Of a stretch of 64,000 bases of DNA, positions 11,462 to 25,385 are shown in pieces. Positions within the stretch are counted from its first letter, which is position 1, and each line of letters begins with the position of its first letter. The notes under the pieces are model-generated. The model was not told the origin of the DNA, did no database searches, and worked only from the letters and a program-made list of their open reading frames with translations. Source of the DNA: Xenopus tropicalis (taxonomy: Eukaryota; Chordata; Amphibia; Anura; Pipidae); the NCBI RefSeq assembly GCF_000004195.4, contig NC_030677.2, positions 56,674,222 through 56,738,221 of the forward strand, written 5' to 3'. Both the position numbers and the translations under genes were made by a program.

Positions 11462-12017
11462 TTAAAGGAATACTGTCATGGGAAACATGTTTTTTTCAAA
11501 ACACATCAGTTAATAGAGCTTCTCCAGCAGAATCCTGCATTGAAATCTGGTTTTCAAAAACACAGATTTTTTTTTATATTTAATTTTGAAATTTCACATG
11601 GGGCTAGCCATATTCTTCATTTCCCAGGGTGCTACAGCCATGTGACCTGTGCTCTGATACACTTCAGTCACACTTTACTGCTGAGCTGCAGGTTGGAGTG
11701 ATACCCCTCCCCCTCCCAGCAGCCGATCAGCAGAACAATGGGAAGGGAGCAAGATAGCACCTCCCAGTAAATCAGAATAGCACTCAATAGTAAGAAATAC
11801 AACTCCTCCAGTTACATGGGAGTAGGAGAAACAATAGGTTATTTGAAGAAAAAAAAAAAAGCTTCTGAAAGCTCAGACTCGGGCCTACACGCCAATATTA
11901 CAACTAAAAATAAATACATTTGTTTATTCAAGAATAACATTTTAAGTGGTAGAGTGAATTATTTGCGATGTAAACAGTAATTTAGAAATAAAAAGTGCAC
12001 CACCAGTATCCCTTTAA
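11462..12017. mobile_element. Complete T2-type MITE (TTAA target)
   Basis: Left end TTAAAGGAATACTGTCATGG, right end CCAGTATCCCTTTAA, with TTAA at both borders (11462-11465 and 12014-12017). This is the Xenopus T2 signature TTAAAGGRR. It shares its body with 16167-16705 and 51960-52135. Confidence 0.88.
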
Positions 12018-12711
12018 GCATTCATAGCATTAGCCATAACTTTGCCTAAACAAGAGCATACAGCACAACTGTATTTTATTGGCTTTGGTAAAAATTCTAC
12101 AAACTAATGTGAAAAGTTATCTTGTAGTTATCTGTATAAAGGATAAAAAATTGGATAGAGAACTGCAGATCTGAAAGCTTGCACATTGCATGCAGACCAA
12201 TAAAACAATAAGAAATGGAAGAGATACTTGATAAGTGTTCTGCCTCTGGTAACCTTGATGGCTATTATCGAGAGGATGATACTATATCTATTTCATTGGC
12301 CTACGTTTTTTCCTTGCTGAGAAAAATCAATACTTTCAGGCCCAGGATGACAGGCACATCACTTCAGAATTGAGCTTGCCTGACAGACATTGTCATTGGT
12401 TGACTTTTGTTCGCTATTGTGGTTACAAGCTTTCATCTTTCTAGGGTTTATTCAAGTGGGATTTTTTTATTTTTTTTTTTTGCTGGTGGGGGGGATTTAC
12501 CTAGATAGAATAAAAAAAGCAGAGGTCAAGTTGACAAAGAGTTACATGTAGACAATGTCTTAATTTTGGTGCAGTGTAATTTTCTGTGTGTTGTTTGGGG
12601 AGGTTTAAATTTTCGAATCTTTTGTCATCTGACTGGCAACTTCCTAGTTAAGAAATCATATTGCTTGCATTTAGTTCCTGAAAGGCAACCTAAGGATGTA
12701 TATGTAATATA

Positions 12712-12881
<170 letters not shown>

Positions 12882-15592
12882 TATTTAGGCTGTGAACGTG
12901 GCTTGAAAACATATAGCATTGAACTGCTTTAATGTATATTTTCTTGTGTAATGTAAATAGCATTCTCAATTCCTTCTATTTCATTGTAAATATGTGAGGA
13001 AAAAAAATCTATTACCCTTTTTATATTTTAATTTACTTTGATGTTAATCCATTTAGAACTGGGTTGCATTCCAGATGATATTTTGCATTCAGCCTGTATT
13101 ATGTTCAGACTTCTGTTTCTCCTGGTGACTGTGCTGCAGTACTAGCAAAGTAATATGAATGACACAAGAACAAGGGGTCTGTAAATGTATATTCAGTCTA
13201 ACTGCCTTTTGAATTATTTACTAATTTATCTGGCAGTGCTGCTTTAATGCGTTCAGATCATTAAATCAGCACTCCCTGATCACAAAGAAGACATACTGAA
13301 AATAGTAAAGGATTTGTACATGTAGATTTACTTGCCACATGCTTGCATTAATCAATTTTGCTTATTTTAGACCCATTATTGTCATCAATGCAACCCTGCA
13401 AGATATGTTTAATATCAGCCGGTATAAATTATATGAAGGGAACTGGAGAATCCATGTTTGTACTTCACATAAGCCCATATATTGTTTTGTTATATTCTAT
13501 GCGACATTTATCACATTAATTTATAAAAATGCTCTAATTAATAAAACCACTCCTTTCTAGTGAATGTTTTACCTTTTTTAATGTAATGATTTACTTAAGC
13601 GTTCCTCAGTGTAAGGTTGTTTTTGTTGGTACAACCCACACACTCATGGTAATAGCTACTGACAGATTTTACCTGCTGTAATAAGCTAACATTTAGCAAT
13701 ACCCCAGCATTGTCGAGTTGACTGCAAACAGTTTTTAATTGTAATTTTTTTTTCCTTTTTCTAAAACTCTGTAAAAGTCTCATCTTATAGACAAAACAAA
13801 GCAGGATCCAAATTAAAATTATTATGGCTCATTATTTTAAAAGAATTCTACAGGTTACCTTGCCTTAAGCTTATTGTTTTCATAGGTGTAAAATAATAAA
13901 ATGGCTTCAAACTGAATTGTTTTCATTTAAAAATTACATAATTATGTATTCATACAAATACACACACTTGTCAATAACATTTTTCCATTTTCCATTGTAT
14001 CATGTATTAAGGTCAAATGCAACCTTAATGTTTCACAAAGAGACAGAGATTGATAATCGGTAAAGAACAGACCTCTAATGTGATTTATATCTATGGATTT
14101 TATGTCAGATATGAAAAGTTGTTGTTCAAATTGTAAAGACTGATCCATTAGACCATTAGAGAGCACTTTAAAACATTTACTGCTTTAGCAGTAGAATTCA
14201 GTTCGCAATTATGCATTTCAGTTAAACTGGATTTGTTTTCTTATTGCATATTTTGATTATAATAATTTGAATTAATTTGAAAAAATATCCCATAGTCAAA
14301 GCACATTTCTGATTGTATGTCTGTTGATTTCATCTATCCAATTTAGAAATTGATATCTTATATTTCGTTTTTAACAGAGGAAATCATGGAAAATAAAAAC
14401 ACAGATTTTGTAATTTTATTTGTATTTATTTTGGGTGCATATTGTTGCTTGACCTTATTAGGGAATGGGTTATCAAAAATAAGTTCGCTATGTTTATTCG
14501 GCTTTTCAGATACACAACATTACTGTTCTGTATCTGTCTGTGGGATATTACATATGCTAAAACTGTTGCTAGAAGATTTTAAGTCTGTGATAATTGTTCC
14601 TCTAGTAGCTTTCTTTTGGGAACATGTTTCAGTTCACACGATTGGGATAAATACAGGGAAAATAAGTGCTAATGATGAATTAAACATTTGCTTATGTTGT
14701 TGTATTTAGTTATATAAAATAATTATCAATACTTATATTGGAATCACTATATTTTTCAGTTACTATAAATACCTAATATATCTATGGAACTGATAACATG
14801 CTCCCTATTTAGAGGTAATCCTGTAACTGAACAAACTATATTTACAAGTGTGATTGTTCTTGAAGCCATTGGTTTGTTTGGAAAGTTGCATGCTGTCTTA
14901 GTGAACCTGATGTTTAGTTTGTGTTTGTGCAAGATGCAGTTGCCAAGTAAACATTTATTTGAAGATCCAATGAGAAACAGGAGATTTTCAGAATTTACTC
15001 AGATTCTTTTTTGTGCAACCCCTAGAATTTTACTGAAAGACAACCATGTCTATAAGTTGGTAGCATAATTTTCCTAAATGCAGGATCTCAAGACCAATGT
15101 CTCTGCACATCTATGTTTGTAGATAAGGTATTTAGTGTAATAAACTATTGTATGAGTATCATTATTCAAAATTTGCTGCTTGTTGTGTTGTGTTAACCTT
15201 AAGAACTGAAGAAAGAAATCACCGATAATCAACAAAAATACATTGAAGTAGACTGGGCTGTTGGCCAACCAGAATCACAGAGGAACACCAACACCCATAA
15301 CTGGGAGCTTGCATAGTAATTGGAACTTCTGGGCCATGCAATAACAAATGTAGTATCTAAAAGTACCAAAAATTGGGAAGAATAAACCGGCATAGTCTGA
15401 GAAGTGCAAGCTAAATGGATGTCTCTAAAATAATTCTGCCAAATTATTGTTTCTGGGCCATAGGGTTTGGTTATTTTATTATGTATGTATTCAGTGTGTA
15501 TCTGTAACCAAACTGATTTTGGAAGCATTTCCTATTGTTTTGGGAAAGGAATTTCTTGATTTAACTTAACACGCTTTCCTTTTATTTTCTAG

Positions 15593-15759
15593 TCCCAATG
15601 TGCACAGTATACTGCAGACAAGAGAGAAGAAGAAAAGATGTGTGACCATTTGATAAGGGCTGCAAAGTATAGAGATAATGTAACTGCAACCCAGCTTGTA
15701 CAGAAAATTATCAATATTCTCACAGACAAGCATGGAGCTTGGGGTAGCTCTTCAATAAG
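15593..15759 (+). CDS. LRBA: LRBA internal exon B
   Basis: Second LRBA exon in the window, 167 nt, with acceptor TTTCTAG before 15593 and donor GTAATT at 15760. It enters in phase 0 and leaves with two bases of a codon. The 55 codons read [20 protein letters not shown], then an [14 protein letters not shown] segment and [16 protein letters not shown]. This is the helical, charged stretch between the DUF4704-type region and the PH-BEACH module. The [10 protein letters not shown] motif is conserved in LRBA and neurobeachin, while IRAAKYRD is LRBA-like. No stop or frameshift is present. Confidence 0.95.
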
Positions 15760-16166
15760 GTAATTACATCTCATCTGCAGTTCAGTATATTGTATTGACA
15801 GTTGCTTTAAAAATGTGTTTATAATGATCAAAAGTAACAACTTTTTGCCTAGTTTGTATGTCTTTATACCTTGCACATGTCTCCTATGAACCAACTCCTT
15901 TACCCCCCTGCCACAATCTAAGCAGACAACCTTTAATTGTATAATTTTAGGTGCCACTCTTGCAAAGAAAAATTCTATAAATAGTTTGTAACTTTCAGAA
16001 TATCCGCTTTCCATTTAATTGATACTGCACTTGTGTATACACAGGTTGTGGATTATAGCTTTTGTGCATTTTTGAGTATCTCATTGACAAAAGATCTTTC
16101 AGAGGATATAAGGGTGATAATACAGGTTTTGTGAAAACTGCAGTTCTTTCTAAAGATCTGTGATTA

Positions 16167-16705
16167 TTAAGGGAATACTGTCATGGGAAAACATGTGTTT
16201 TTCCCAAAATGCATCAGTTAATAGAGATTCTCCAGAAGAATTCTGTATTGAAATCTGTTGTTTAAAAACGCAAACATATTTTTTATATTTATGCTATTAT
16301 TTAATTTATATTTAATGTTTAAATTTCACATGGGACTAGTCCATATCCTTCATTTCCCAGGGTGCCAGAGTAAATGCGACTTGTGTTCAGTCACACTTTA
16401 CTACAGCACTGCAAGTTTGAGTGATATCACCCCCCTTTCCCCCAGCAGCCAATCCATAAGAACAATAGGAAGGTAGCAAGATAGCAGCTCCCAGTAGATA
16501 TCAGAATAGCACTCAATAGTAAGAAATCCAAGTCCAGCTTGGGACTCCTCCAGTTACATGGGAGTAGAAGAAACAATAGGTTATCTGAAAGCAGTTCTAA
16601 GGTGTAGCACTGGCTCCTTCTGAAAGCTCAGACTCAGGCACAATGCACTGAGATGGCGCCTACACACCAATATTATAGCTAAATAAAATACATTTGTCCA
16701 TTCAT
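16167..16705. mobile_element. T2-type MITE, right end truncated
   Basis: Begins TTAAGGGAATACTGTCATGG and follows the 11462 copy (GCATCAGTTAATAGAG, TCCATATCCTTCATTTCCCA, CTCCTCCAGTTACATGGGAG) until about 16705. The right TTAA end is absent. Confidence 0.8.
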
Positions 16706-16709
16706 ACAA

Positions 16710-19700
16710 TCATATGCAAGGTTAGAAGAAATGTTAGATATTGTTTTAAGATATAAAGAAGACATTCTTAAGTTCCTAAACTTGGTCATGTACTGTGGGA
16801 TACTATCAATCCGGTAACTTAGATATTGGCATATACTAAGTACATTCAGCTTACACGTTTTAATGTTTGATACTGCTTTAGCTTTCATACACAAGTGAGA
16901 ACACATTTTGAGTGTCCTAAATGAAAAGCAGGCACAAGGGCTATGCTTAACATTACTCATAGAGCGTGAACCACACTAATGATGTACGGGTCAACAAAAA
17001 CCACAAGGAATGTGTGGGTGCCGACCCAAATCTGCCCAACCTGCAAGACCTATGGGTTTCAGAAAAGCATTGCACATCACTAAACCACATGTAAAAGCCA
17101 GTCAAAGCATAATGAACACTGCAAATACCTACTTATAACCTTTTGTTTCACATGCCTACTTGAGAGTTGATTGCACCTGAACCCATATACCTATTAAAAT
17201 ATATTTGTGTGTGTGTATTTTTTTTAATTAAAATTTCTCAGTGCAGCATTAGATGAAAAGAGGAAAAGTATGTCCTGAATGTATGACAAAAATCTACAGA
17301 AATATCATCTGCAACCTCTCTAAGTACTGAGTTTCACAACATGATAAATACGGCTTTTATTCCTAATGCCACCTTTATGTAACTTGGAAACGACTATGGA
17401 AAGCAAGTCCTAGAACATCTCTGTACTAAGTTGTATTGCCCTTTTCTTCTACGGACCCTTATTGAGAGTTACAATTATTTGTCTCTTTTTCTGTGCTCAT
17501 TATTCTGCAAAAGGTCTTTATTAGATTTTGAAAATGCTACTTGACATTGAGCACCTTTCAGACTTGCCATACATGCACTGATTTGATCAGGCGGATTTGA
17601 CCATTTTGACCTTACTGTCTTGGCAATCTATTCATTTTTGCCTTAGTTAATGGCAAAGCATTATTGCTTGCAGTTGGTCTTCCTATAATGGGAACTTGGC
17701 CTGCCATTACCCCCCCCCCCCTTTTTTTTTAAACTTCTGTTTGTATTTGCTGATTTCAGACTAATGAATCAGTCCTGTTCCAGAGAGTATGGTACTGTTT
17801 GGCATGTGGTTTAGCAAAGTTTGCCCTTGTATGACGCTATTACTTTAAAATCCCAGATCCAACCTCAGAGTTATTTATATCAAGTGATAAAGCTTTTCTG
17901 AACGTCTAAATCCTAATTCTTTTGTTGTAGTATTACCTTTAAAGAATTTTTTCAATAACCGTATTCAGTACTAAAATCAACCTTGCACATGTTTCTACCT
18001 CTTTTGTATTTTTTTCTCAGTCTAGACAATTATTATATATTTATAAATATATATAATTATTTATACATTGTCTATCTATAATACAATAATTTGTTAGTGT
18101 TTGATAGTATGCCAGCTAAAAATGTAGTAAAAACCATGTTTTATTTAAAAGGGAGGACGGTTTTGGTATATCTGTTATTCTTTTGCTATAATGATGCAAG
18201 ATTGGTATTAGTAAATACAAAAAGATCCACCAAAAGCCCTAAGAAGGCTAAAGTACAGTATCAGCTTCTGTATAGAAGTCTGGCTTAGAAGTTTGTAATT
18301 CGATCTGTTATATAATACATGGCTGAGAGTGTGTAGGGGTGGAACAAGTTTTGACCTTAGAATTCAATATTCTTTTGAATGCTGCTGTGTAATCCTACAT
18401 GTAATTTGGCAATGATAAAATGTTAGTAGTTATATTAAATAGGTTGTTTAGTTTAAATTTTAACTTTTAGTATTGTATTTGCAATGATATTAAATCAGTC
18501 TTTAATTTATTTTTTGGGGGGGTTGGGGCGGTCACTTGCTTCACCCCCTTCCCCTGCCCTTCTGCCTCCAACAAATGAGATTAAAGCAGCAGAAAGGGGG
18601 TGGGGCCAGCTTTATGGTAGCTGGTTTAAGTCAGTATGCATGATTGTATCAAAGGGTGTGTTGGCCATTTTTATCAAATGTTCAGGATGCATCGAAAAAT
18701 GCACAAACACAGAAGATAGTGCCATAGTGGGCAATGGAGGGGTGAATCACCTCAAAGTACTAAAAGAAAATGGCTACCTAAAGAGCCTGAAATTAATCAT
18801 TGTGCCACTGATCATAGATAAAACAAAGCCTTTCTTGACCAACATTGTTAATGCAGTTTACTAGTACTGTCTTATTTAGCAGATTGCGATGCAGCTTTTG
18901 ACTTTCAGCTAATTTTATTCTTTGAACTGCAAGACACGTGCAGCCTTCTTTCTGCCTACATGCATTGCCAACAAAGGCCATAAAATATCCAAGCTTCTTG
19001 CTTCAAAATGCCATACAGGAAGGAAGCTTTTCCACCATTAATAGTTTAATCTTGTCCATGGTTCTAAATAGGACTTGCAGCCATATTATCTAAACAAATG
19101 GATGGGAACTAAATTTACATTTTGAGCAATCAAACTAGCAGTCATTCAATCTGTGGTTAGGCAAGCTAATTCAATCATTACTTTGGTATTTCAGATGTGT
19201 TCTTAACGATATTTATCTTGTCTTCAAAATCATGACATTACAAGGTACATTAGAATGTCTATTCTTAAGTAGATCTTGAATAATTTTATTAATGTTACTT
19301 TTCAGTAACCATCAACACTTGTCTTAATGTAATCTGATGGGGCCTTGGGCTGTTCGTTCTCTGTAGGCGGCTCCTGAGTTTTGCAAGCAGGAAATTAGGT
19401 GGCAGTCTGTTAGGACATCCTTGTTTGGAACACACTGGCAATGGCTTTTGGTTGTTGGTGGGAAAGTTCTTTAGAAAACAAAAACATCTTGCAGAAAAAA
19501 ATACCACAATTGCACGCAACTTTTGTAGGACTACAAAAAAGAAGTATCCTTCTGTTATACAAGAACATATTCAAAGGATAGTCAATGAATTATTACTTAC
19601 ACATACCTTGCAGCCTTAAACACAGGCATTATTAGTTGTTTTTACATTTTAGGCATATATGACAGTTGTCCCTATTCAGATTGGAGCGACCTAAGGAGGT

Positions 19701-22700
19701 TTAGTGGGTGCTTGGAGGAAAGTGGACTGGTGGGGGCTGTCTTACCCACATTGCCCATTATATTGGCAAAGGAAAAGTTGACCTTTTAAATGTTATCTAC
19801 AGCATCAAGTTACCAATGTGGAAACTGTTCCCTATTTCCTTTTGATCTGTGCTTCTCAATTGCTACACTTTATGGTTACAATAGTTCTGATTGGTAAAAA
19901 TGGTTATGAGATGCTGTTAAACTACGACTTGTACTTTTACGGCCAGTTGTGGCATTTGGAAAGGAAGCATCTCTTGGACAAGGGAGATTTTTTTAAAATA
20001 AAATTGTGAGAAAAACACTTTCACCTGTAAAGTTATAATTTAATTTTTACATTAATAAAATCATGCGCAAGTATCTGCTTTGTTCCAAACTTCTTACCAG
20101 TATGGTCTTATGGTAATGTTTAAGCTCAAAGTTTATGATCTGTACCCTCAAATAAAAAAAAAAAAATTACACTTAGCATTTTTGAAATATAATAAATACT
20201 ATTCCTTTTTAATTGTATTTTTAAGCAAGAATATTTTCAAAATCCATTTTATTGATATAAAAGGGACCTGTGTTTTCCCTGCTCTCATTAATAACAAAGG
20301 TAAGCACTGTAAGGGTTAATACCTTCTTGCATCTGTGTCCTTTAGTAAATTGAATCGCATAAATATTTTGTTTTAATTTACTTTATGCAGTTTTCATTCC
20401 TCCCTGTCTTTTGGAATTCATATCGTTTGCTTGTTGCCAGGGCCTAGGAGCCTTAATACTTTCCCATTAATGTCATTTATTTTGTTTCAGTATTGATGTC
20501 TTTCCTAATGCCTCCTGATCAGTAGGCTGCAATGCTGGCAGCTGGCCTGGGATCGGCAGTGGTTTTAATAAATCACAATCAGACCCATGCCATTACATCA
20601 ATATTTTTAGTCAATTATAAAGAAGGTCAGGTGCTTGCATGCAGCAGCGAAGCTCCAGAATGTGGCATTTTGAAAAACATCTGGTACTGTAACAACACTA
20701 TGAGCTGGAAAGGGGAAAAAATTCAATTTTGCCCGTTAAAGGATCAAATGAAATCTCTGGCATTTCGGGTAACCTACTGATGATTACATCCATTTGACCA
20801 TGAATACTTATTAAATCTAATATTGTTATACTGAAAGAGATTCCCAATTTCCAATTCAATAAAAAGACAAAAATGAAAATATTTTCTCTGAAGCAGATGG
20901 GATTTGCTGTTCTCTCACAGCAGGCATCTAATATCTTTTGACACCTAGTGACCTGCCTGAATGCAATTTGTGTCTTAATATGGAGCTTGCACAAGCTGCT
21001 GCCGCAGGAGAGAATGTCGGCTTATTCTTTATTTCACAGGCTTTCTACTTTGTTTGCCTTGGCCTACACAAAAACTATTCAGCTCTTATGAATGAATGTC
21101 CTTTACAGTCCTTGCTGGATTTTTTTTTTATATTTTTTTATTTGGGGAAAATGTTGTGGAGGATTACCTGTTTATTCATACATTAATGCCACCGAATGCA
21201 AGGCTTCTGGTGATTAGCAGGGGTGTCTGAAAGAACAGTGAGTCCAGTCCCCCAAATGAACAGAGTGGCAGAAGTCATTTTTCCCCCCACTGTGCACTGA
21301 ACAGGCATTGTGTTTATTTGGGTCAGGAGACAAATCATCTTTCATGTAGATGACACCTGGTAAAGTGGCTGAATGTAAGAAGGATGAGGAGAGATGATGG
21401 AGAACAGTGGAAGAAATTCTCGGAGGACAGACTACCCTTTTCTCATCGTGTCCTTCATTGCATTCTAATAGGCTGACTAATGTACCATGGAAATTCACTC
21501 TGGGTCCTAGGATAGGAGGGAAAAGAAGAGTGGCACTACTCATCTTAGGGAAAATGCATAGGTAAAATTGCAGACATAAATTATGAAAGGGCCAGCAATA
21601 AGGCTTAGGAATTTTTATGCAGCACTTTTCTATCCCACTGGCTGCATGTTTTAAATTAGTAGATAGGAACAGATTTAGGTTGCAGCTGCTTTTAAGAAAC
21701 TGTTTCAGATTGCTAGGAATATGTTCTAATGGATGCCCTTAAGCTAGAGGCGTCTCTCCCTGTGAAACATTCATCTTACGTTCTCTTTTTTTTTTTTTCA
21801 TTCTTTCTTTTTCTTTTTTTTTTCCCTGAATGTCAAAAGGCTTGCCGGTAAAATCTTTGTGATGCTCTCTCCAATTTTTCTTCAGTAAATCAAATCTTCC
21901 TCCTTTCAAAAAAGATGAATGCTAGAAGATGTGGGTATTACAAAAGAAAAAAAAGAGAGAGAGAGAAAAATCAATGTGGGCAAAATTGAAACAGTATGCC
22001 TTGGTATTGATTGGCCTTGTGAAATCGAAACTAACAGCTCTGTAACTGTTCCAGTGGACAGTTAGCTGACCTGTAATGGACAAACTATCAATATTAGCAT
22101 TACTATTTTATCTTGTACTATGTCATTTTAGAAAGGAGAACCCACTAAAAGGAGGGGGGCTATGGTTATGGTTGAATTACAATATATTTCTCTGTTTTCT
22201 TCAGGTTTCCAGTTTATAAAATCACATTAAAAATAACACCCCCTCTCTCTTAACTATGTCACGCTAGTTATAGTACCAAATTATAATTACAAGGTTAAGT
22301 CACATATGATTACTATTCTATGCTCTTTCCCCCACCCACATTAAGCTTATGGCTGTAATTATTGCCGTTGACCTTCACTCTTGCCCTCTAACCCTCCTGA
22401 ACTCTTTTTACAGCTTTTGTCTCTAGTAGCTCCAAGGCTCCCATGCATCAATGGGGTTAAACAATTTGTGTTTTGCTCCTTGTTTATTACTTTAGTGGAT
22501 AGATTTCACTTAGCATTTTTATAATGAATGAAAATTGGTACCTTGTAGTACTGCAATTCTATTACACTGCAGTGCACTGAAATGTGAAATGCGATCGAGG
22601 CAAATATATGCAGACAACAAATTCAAGGGATTTTTTTCTTGTTCTTGAATCTGCTGAATAATTTTCTTTCACTATTTCACGACCCTGCAGTTATTGTACT

Positions 22701-23575
22701 TGACAGTGTGGAATAGCACCCATTGCTCTCTGCAGCTCTAATGAATTAAGATATTTTTTCTTTTATTGCCAGCATTGCTCCATACAGTGAAATGGCTTAA
22801 TAAAGCTAACAACTGTTCTTACCTCATTGTGCTGTGACCATAGAGCCATATTAATTGTGTAGTCAAAGTGTATGAGTAATATAGCAACCATTGCTCTGCA
22901 CACAACATTATTATATATCATATGCATACCCTTGTTTGTTGAACTTTTTAAGATCGCTGTTTGTTTAAATTTATTGTGAAGTGATATATACCTAAATATA
23001 TCATGCGTATATTGGGAGTGCATGAGAATTAAAGTGGAGATTAACACAAATGCATATTATCATGCAGTATCTCTATATAAATTTATAAACTTATTATGGA
23101 CTGTAGACATTTCTGCAAACGACAAAGCCCCTTACAGTATGATTCTTCTAATTTGTTTGCATTTTTGCGTGGAAATGAAAGCAGAGTTGTACGCAATATG
23201 CACTCATTCATTCTTTCCAAGTCTTCTTGGTGTTGCATACCGTTGAGTTTTTCCCATCCTACTGATGTACAGTATATAGCTCTGGAAATGCACGTCAGGT
23301 TTGCTTTTATTTTCCATGGCCAAGCAAAGCCACCCATAACCTGTACCTTTTGGCTTTCCGTGTTTTAGAGCGGTGTGATTCATGTGCAGTGTTTATTATG
23401 TTTGTCTGGAAACCATTACAATGACTGCAGCTAGTTATTTTGATGGTCATAGGTCTATATAATAAAGATAAAATGTAGTGATTTCAAATCCTCCAAGGAT
23501 ATTAGATGTTTGCTTTATGGGACACTGTAAATTTTTTCTATTTTATTCTTACAGATTATTTGTCTTTATGATACA
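16710..23575. other. Repeat-poor 6.9-kb intronic stretch
   Basis: I find no MITE, LINE or SINE here, unlike the flanks, apart from short simple tracts (C run near 17710, TA-rich 18030-18065, GA tract near 21957). The blocks 20490-21070 and 22540-23360 have mixed composition with homeodomain-type words such as TAATTA/AATTAAG and look preserved. I cannot support any gene here. Confidence 0.5.
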
Positions 23576-23577
23576 TT

Positions 23578-23705
23578 AGATCTATTATACAGACTTCTGG
23601 TGACCTGGAGTTTTCTGGATAAGTGGTCTTTCCATGCTGTATTGCACCACACCTAAAGGCTGTTAAAACATTTAAACTTTATAAGATCCAATAATTTTTT
23701 TTTTT
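23578..23705. mobile_element. ACAGGTATGGGA-family MITE fragment
   Basis: Reads ATTATACAGACTTCTGGTGA, then CCTGGAGTTTTCTGGATAAG and AAGATCCAATAATTTTTT. It is a degraded left half lying next to a better copy. Confidence 0.55.
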
Positions 23706-23717
23706 GCCATGAGTATG

Positions 23718-24708
23718 GACTTATACAGTTATGGGACCTGCAATCCAGAATGCTCAAAACCTGGGGTTTTCCTGATAAGGGGTCTTCACGTAATTTTGAT
23801 CTCCATAAAGATATACATACATACATACATACAACTTGTGTGCTAAAAATTCATTTAAACATTAAAGAACATGTAAATCCCACACACAAAAATTTAATCA
23901 GTCAATAGCCTCTTTAAAACCTTTCAATACCTGCCACTCTGCTGTCCAGAGGTTAATAGTAAGGCTGCAACATCTCCTTAATCACTTTAACCTAATCGAT
24001 TTCCCTCTCCTCCTGTAACCCACCCGGCCCCTTCCCTCAGGAATTTGCTTTGGCTGTTGGCTTGTGGGCATGCTCAGTTGTTCTAAGCTCAGATTACTAA
24101 ACACGCCCTCCAGTCTAGCAGCCAGTAAAGAGATGGCATTGCTGGTTCTTATAGAAACTCAGCTCTAGCTGCCTGTTTCAATTATTGTCTCCCAACCAAC
24201 TCTCCTGAACTCAGCTCAAACAAAGCAGAACTTTTATCAAAGACAGTGTGAGTCTCTATTCTTGATTCTAAATGAATGCTGAATAAGGGTCTGTGTGTGT
24301 ATGCTGTTTGCAGATTTAAATGTATCCAATTATGTATCAGAGGAAAATGGCCACTGGGTGAAAGCTACTATTTGCTTTAGGAAAATGTGATGGTGCTGGC
24401 AAATGGAGGGGATATATGCAGTACATATGATGCCATTTGGGTGGGGGAGGCATGCCCAACTGATATACACTGTAGGCAAATGTAAGCTTTACATGTCCTT
24501 TAAGTAAATCCAATAGGACCGTTTTGCCTTTCATTAGGATTAATTATATCTCAGTTGGGATTGGGTACAAGATACGGTTTTATTACTACAGAGAAAAGAA
24601 AATCATTTTTTAAAATGTTAAATATTTTAAAATGTAGTATATGAGAGAAATCCTTCCCATTATTTGGAACTTTCTGGATAACTGGTTTCTGGATAATGGA
24701 TCCCATAC
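23718..24708. mobile_element. ACAGGTATGGGA-family MITE split by a T2-type insert
   Basis: The left part is 23718-23861 (ATACAGTTATGGGACCTGCA to CATTTAAAC) and the right part 24504-24708 (GTAAATCCAATAGGACCGTT to GGATCCCATACT). The parts rejoin at the expected family position once the insert is removed. Confidence 0.85.
23862..24503. mobile_element. T2-type MITE nested in another MITE
   Basis: Terminal inverted repeats are TTAAAGAACATGTAAA and TTTACATGTCCTTTAA, with TTAA duplicated at 23862-23865 and 24500-24503. About 640 bp and non-coding. Confidence 0.88.
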
Positions 24709-25385
24709 TAAACCTAGTCTAACTTAAAATCAGTAAAACAGTAACAGTAAAAAACAAAACAAAACATAATACATTAAATGCAGAACTTGTTAATAAATCT
24801 TAAAGCTTAGAAAATACATTGAAAACTGCCAGCAGAGAAAATTTGGCTACAGAACTCCTTGAAAACCGCCTTAGCACAAATGCTCTAGACATCCTTAAAA
24901 CCAGACCGCACTCTTGGCATTCTTTTTACACTGTTCTAGACAAAATACAATAGGTTAGATAAATGCTCTTTTACAGGGCCAGATTTTGATTTGCTTTGCC
25001 CTTGTGCGGCACTGGGGATTGGGTGCCCTGTCCCAAGTACAGCTTCCCTTTATTTTTACTAGCAGAGTAGCCTGATTGTTGCTCCTATTCTGCTATACCT
25101 TGAGAATGAATACCAGCAGATAGTTGATATCATATAAAATGGCCCATTAAAGAATCTGGAATATATATATCAGTAAATATTGTCTATTTACATATTTTCC
25201 CTTGAACCACCATTTTGTGACGGACTGTGTGCTTCCTCAGCAATCACCTGACAGTAAATAATGCAGCTTTTACTGTAACAGGAAAAAGTGTGGGAGTAAA
25301 AGACAGAACTTTGTTCATTAATTGGCTGATGTGACCTGACTTGTATATGTGCCTTGGCTTGTTTTGTGTGCGCCATAGCTTATAT

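Noticed and set aside
14350..15068. Two + strand frames of 119 and 94 codons with hydrophobic stretches
   Set aside because: AT-rich intron with no splice logic joining them, no family similarity, and Phe/Leu/Cys-rich translation typical of AT-rich noise.
20532..20780. 82-codon + strand frame in the repeat-poor block
   Set aside because: No acceptable splice borders, no family match, and it sits in sequence better explained as noncoding.
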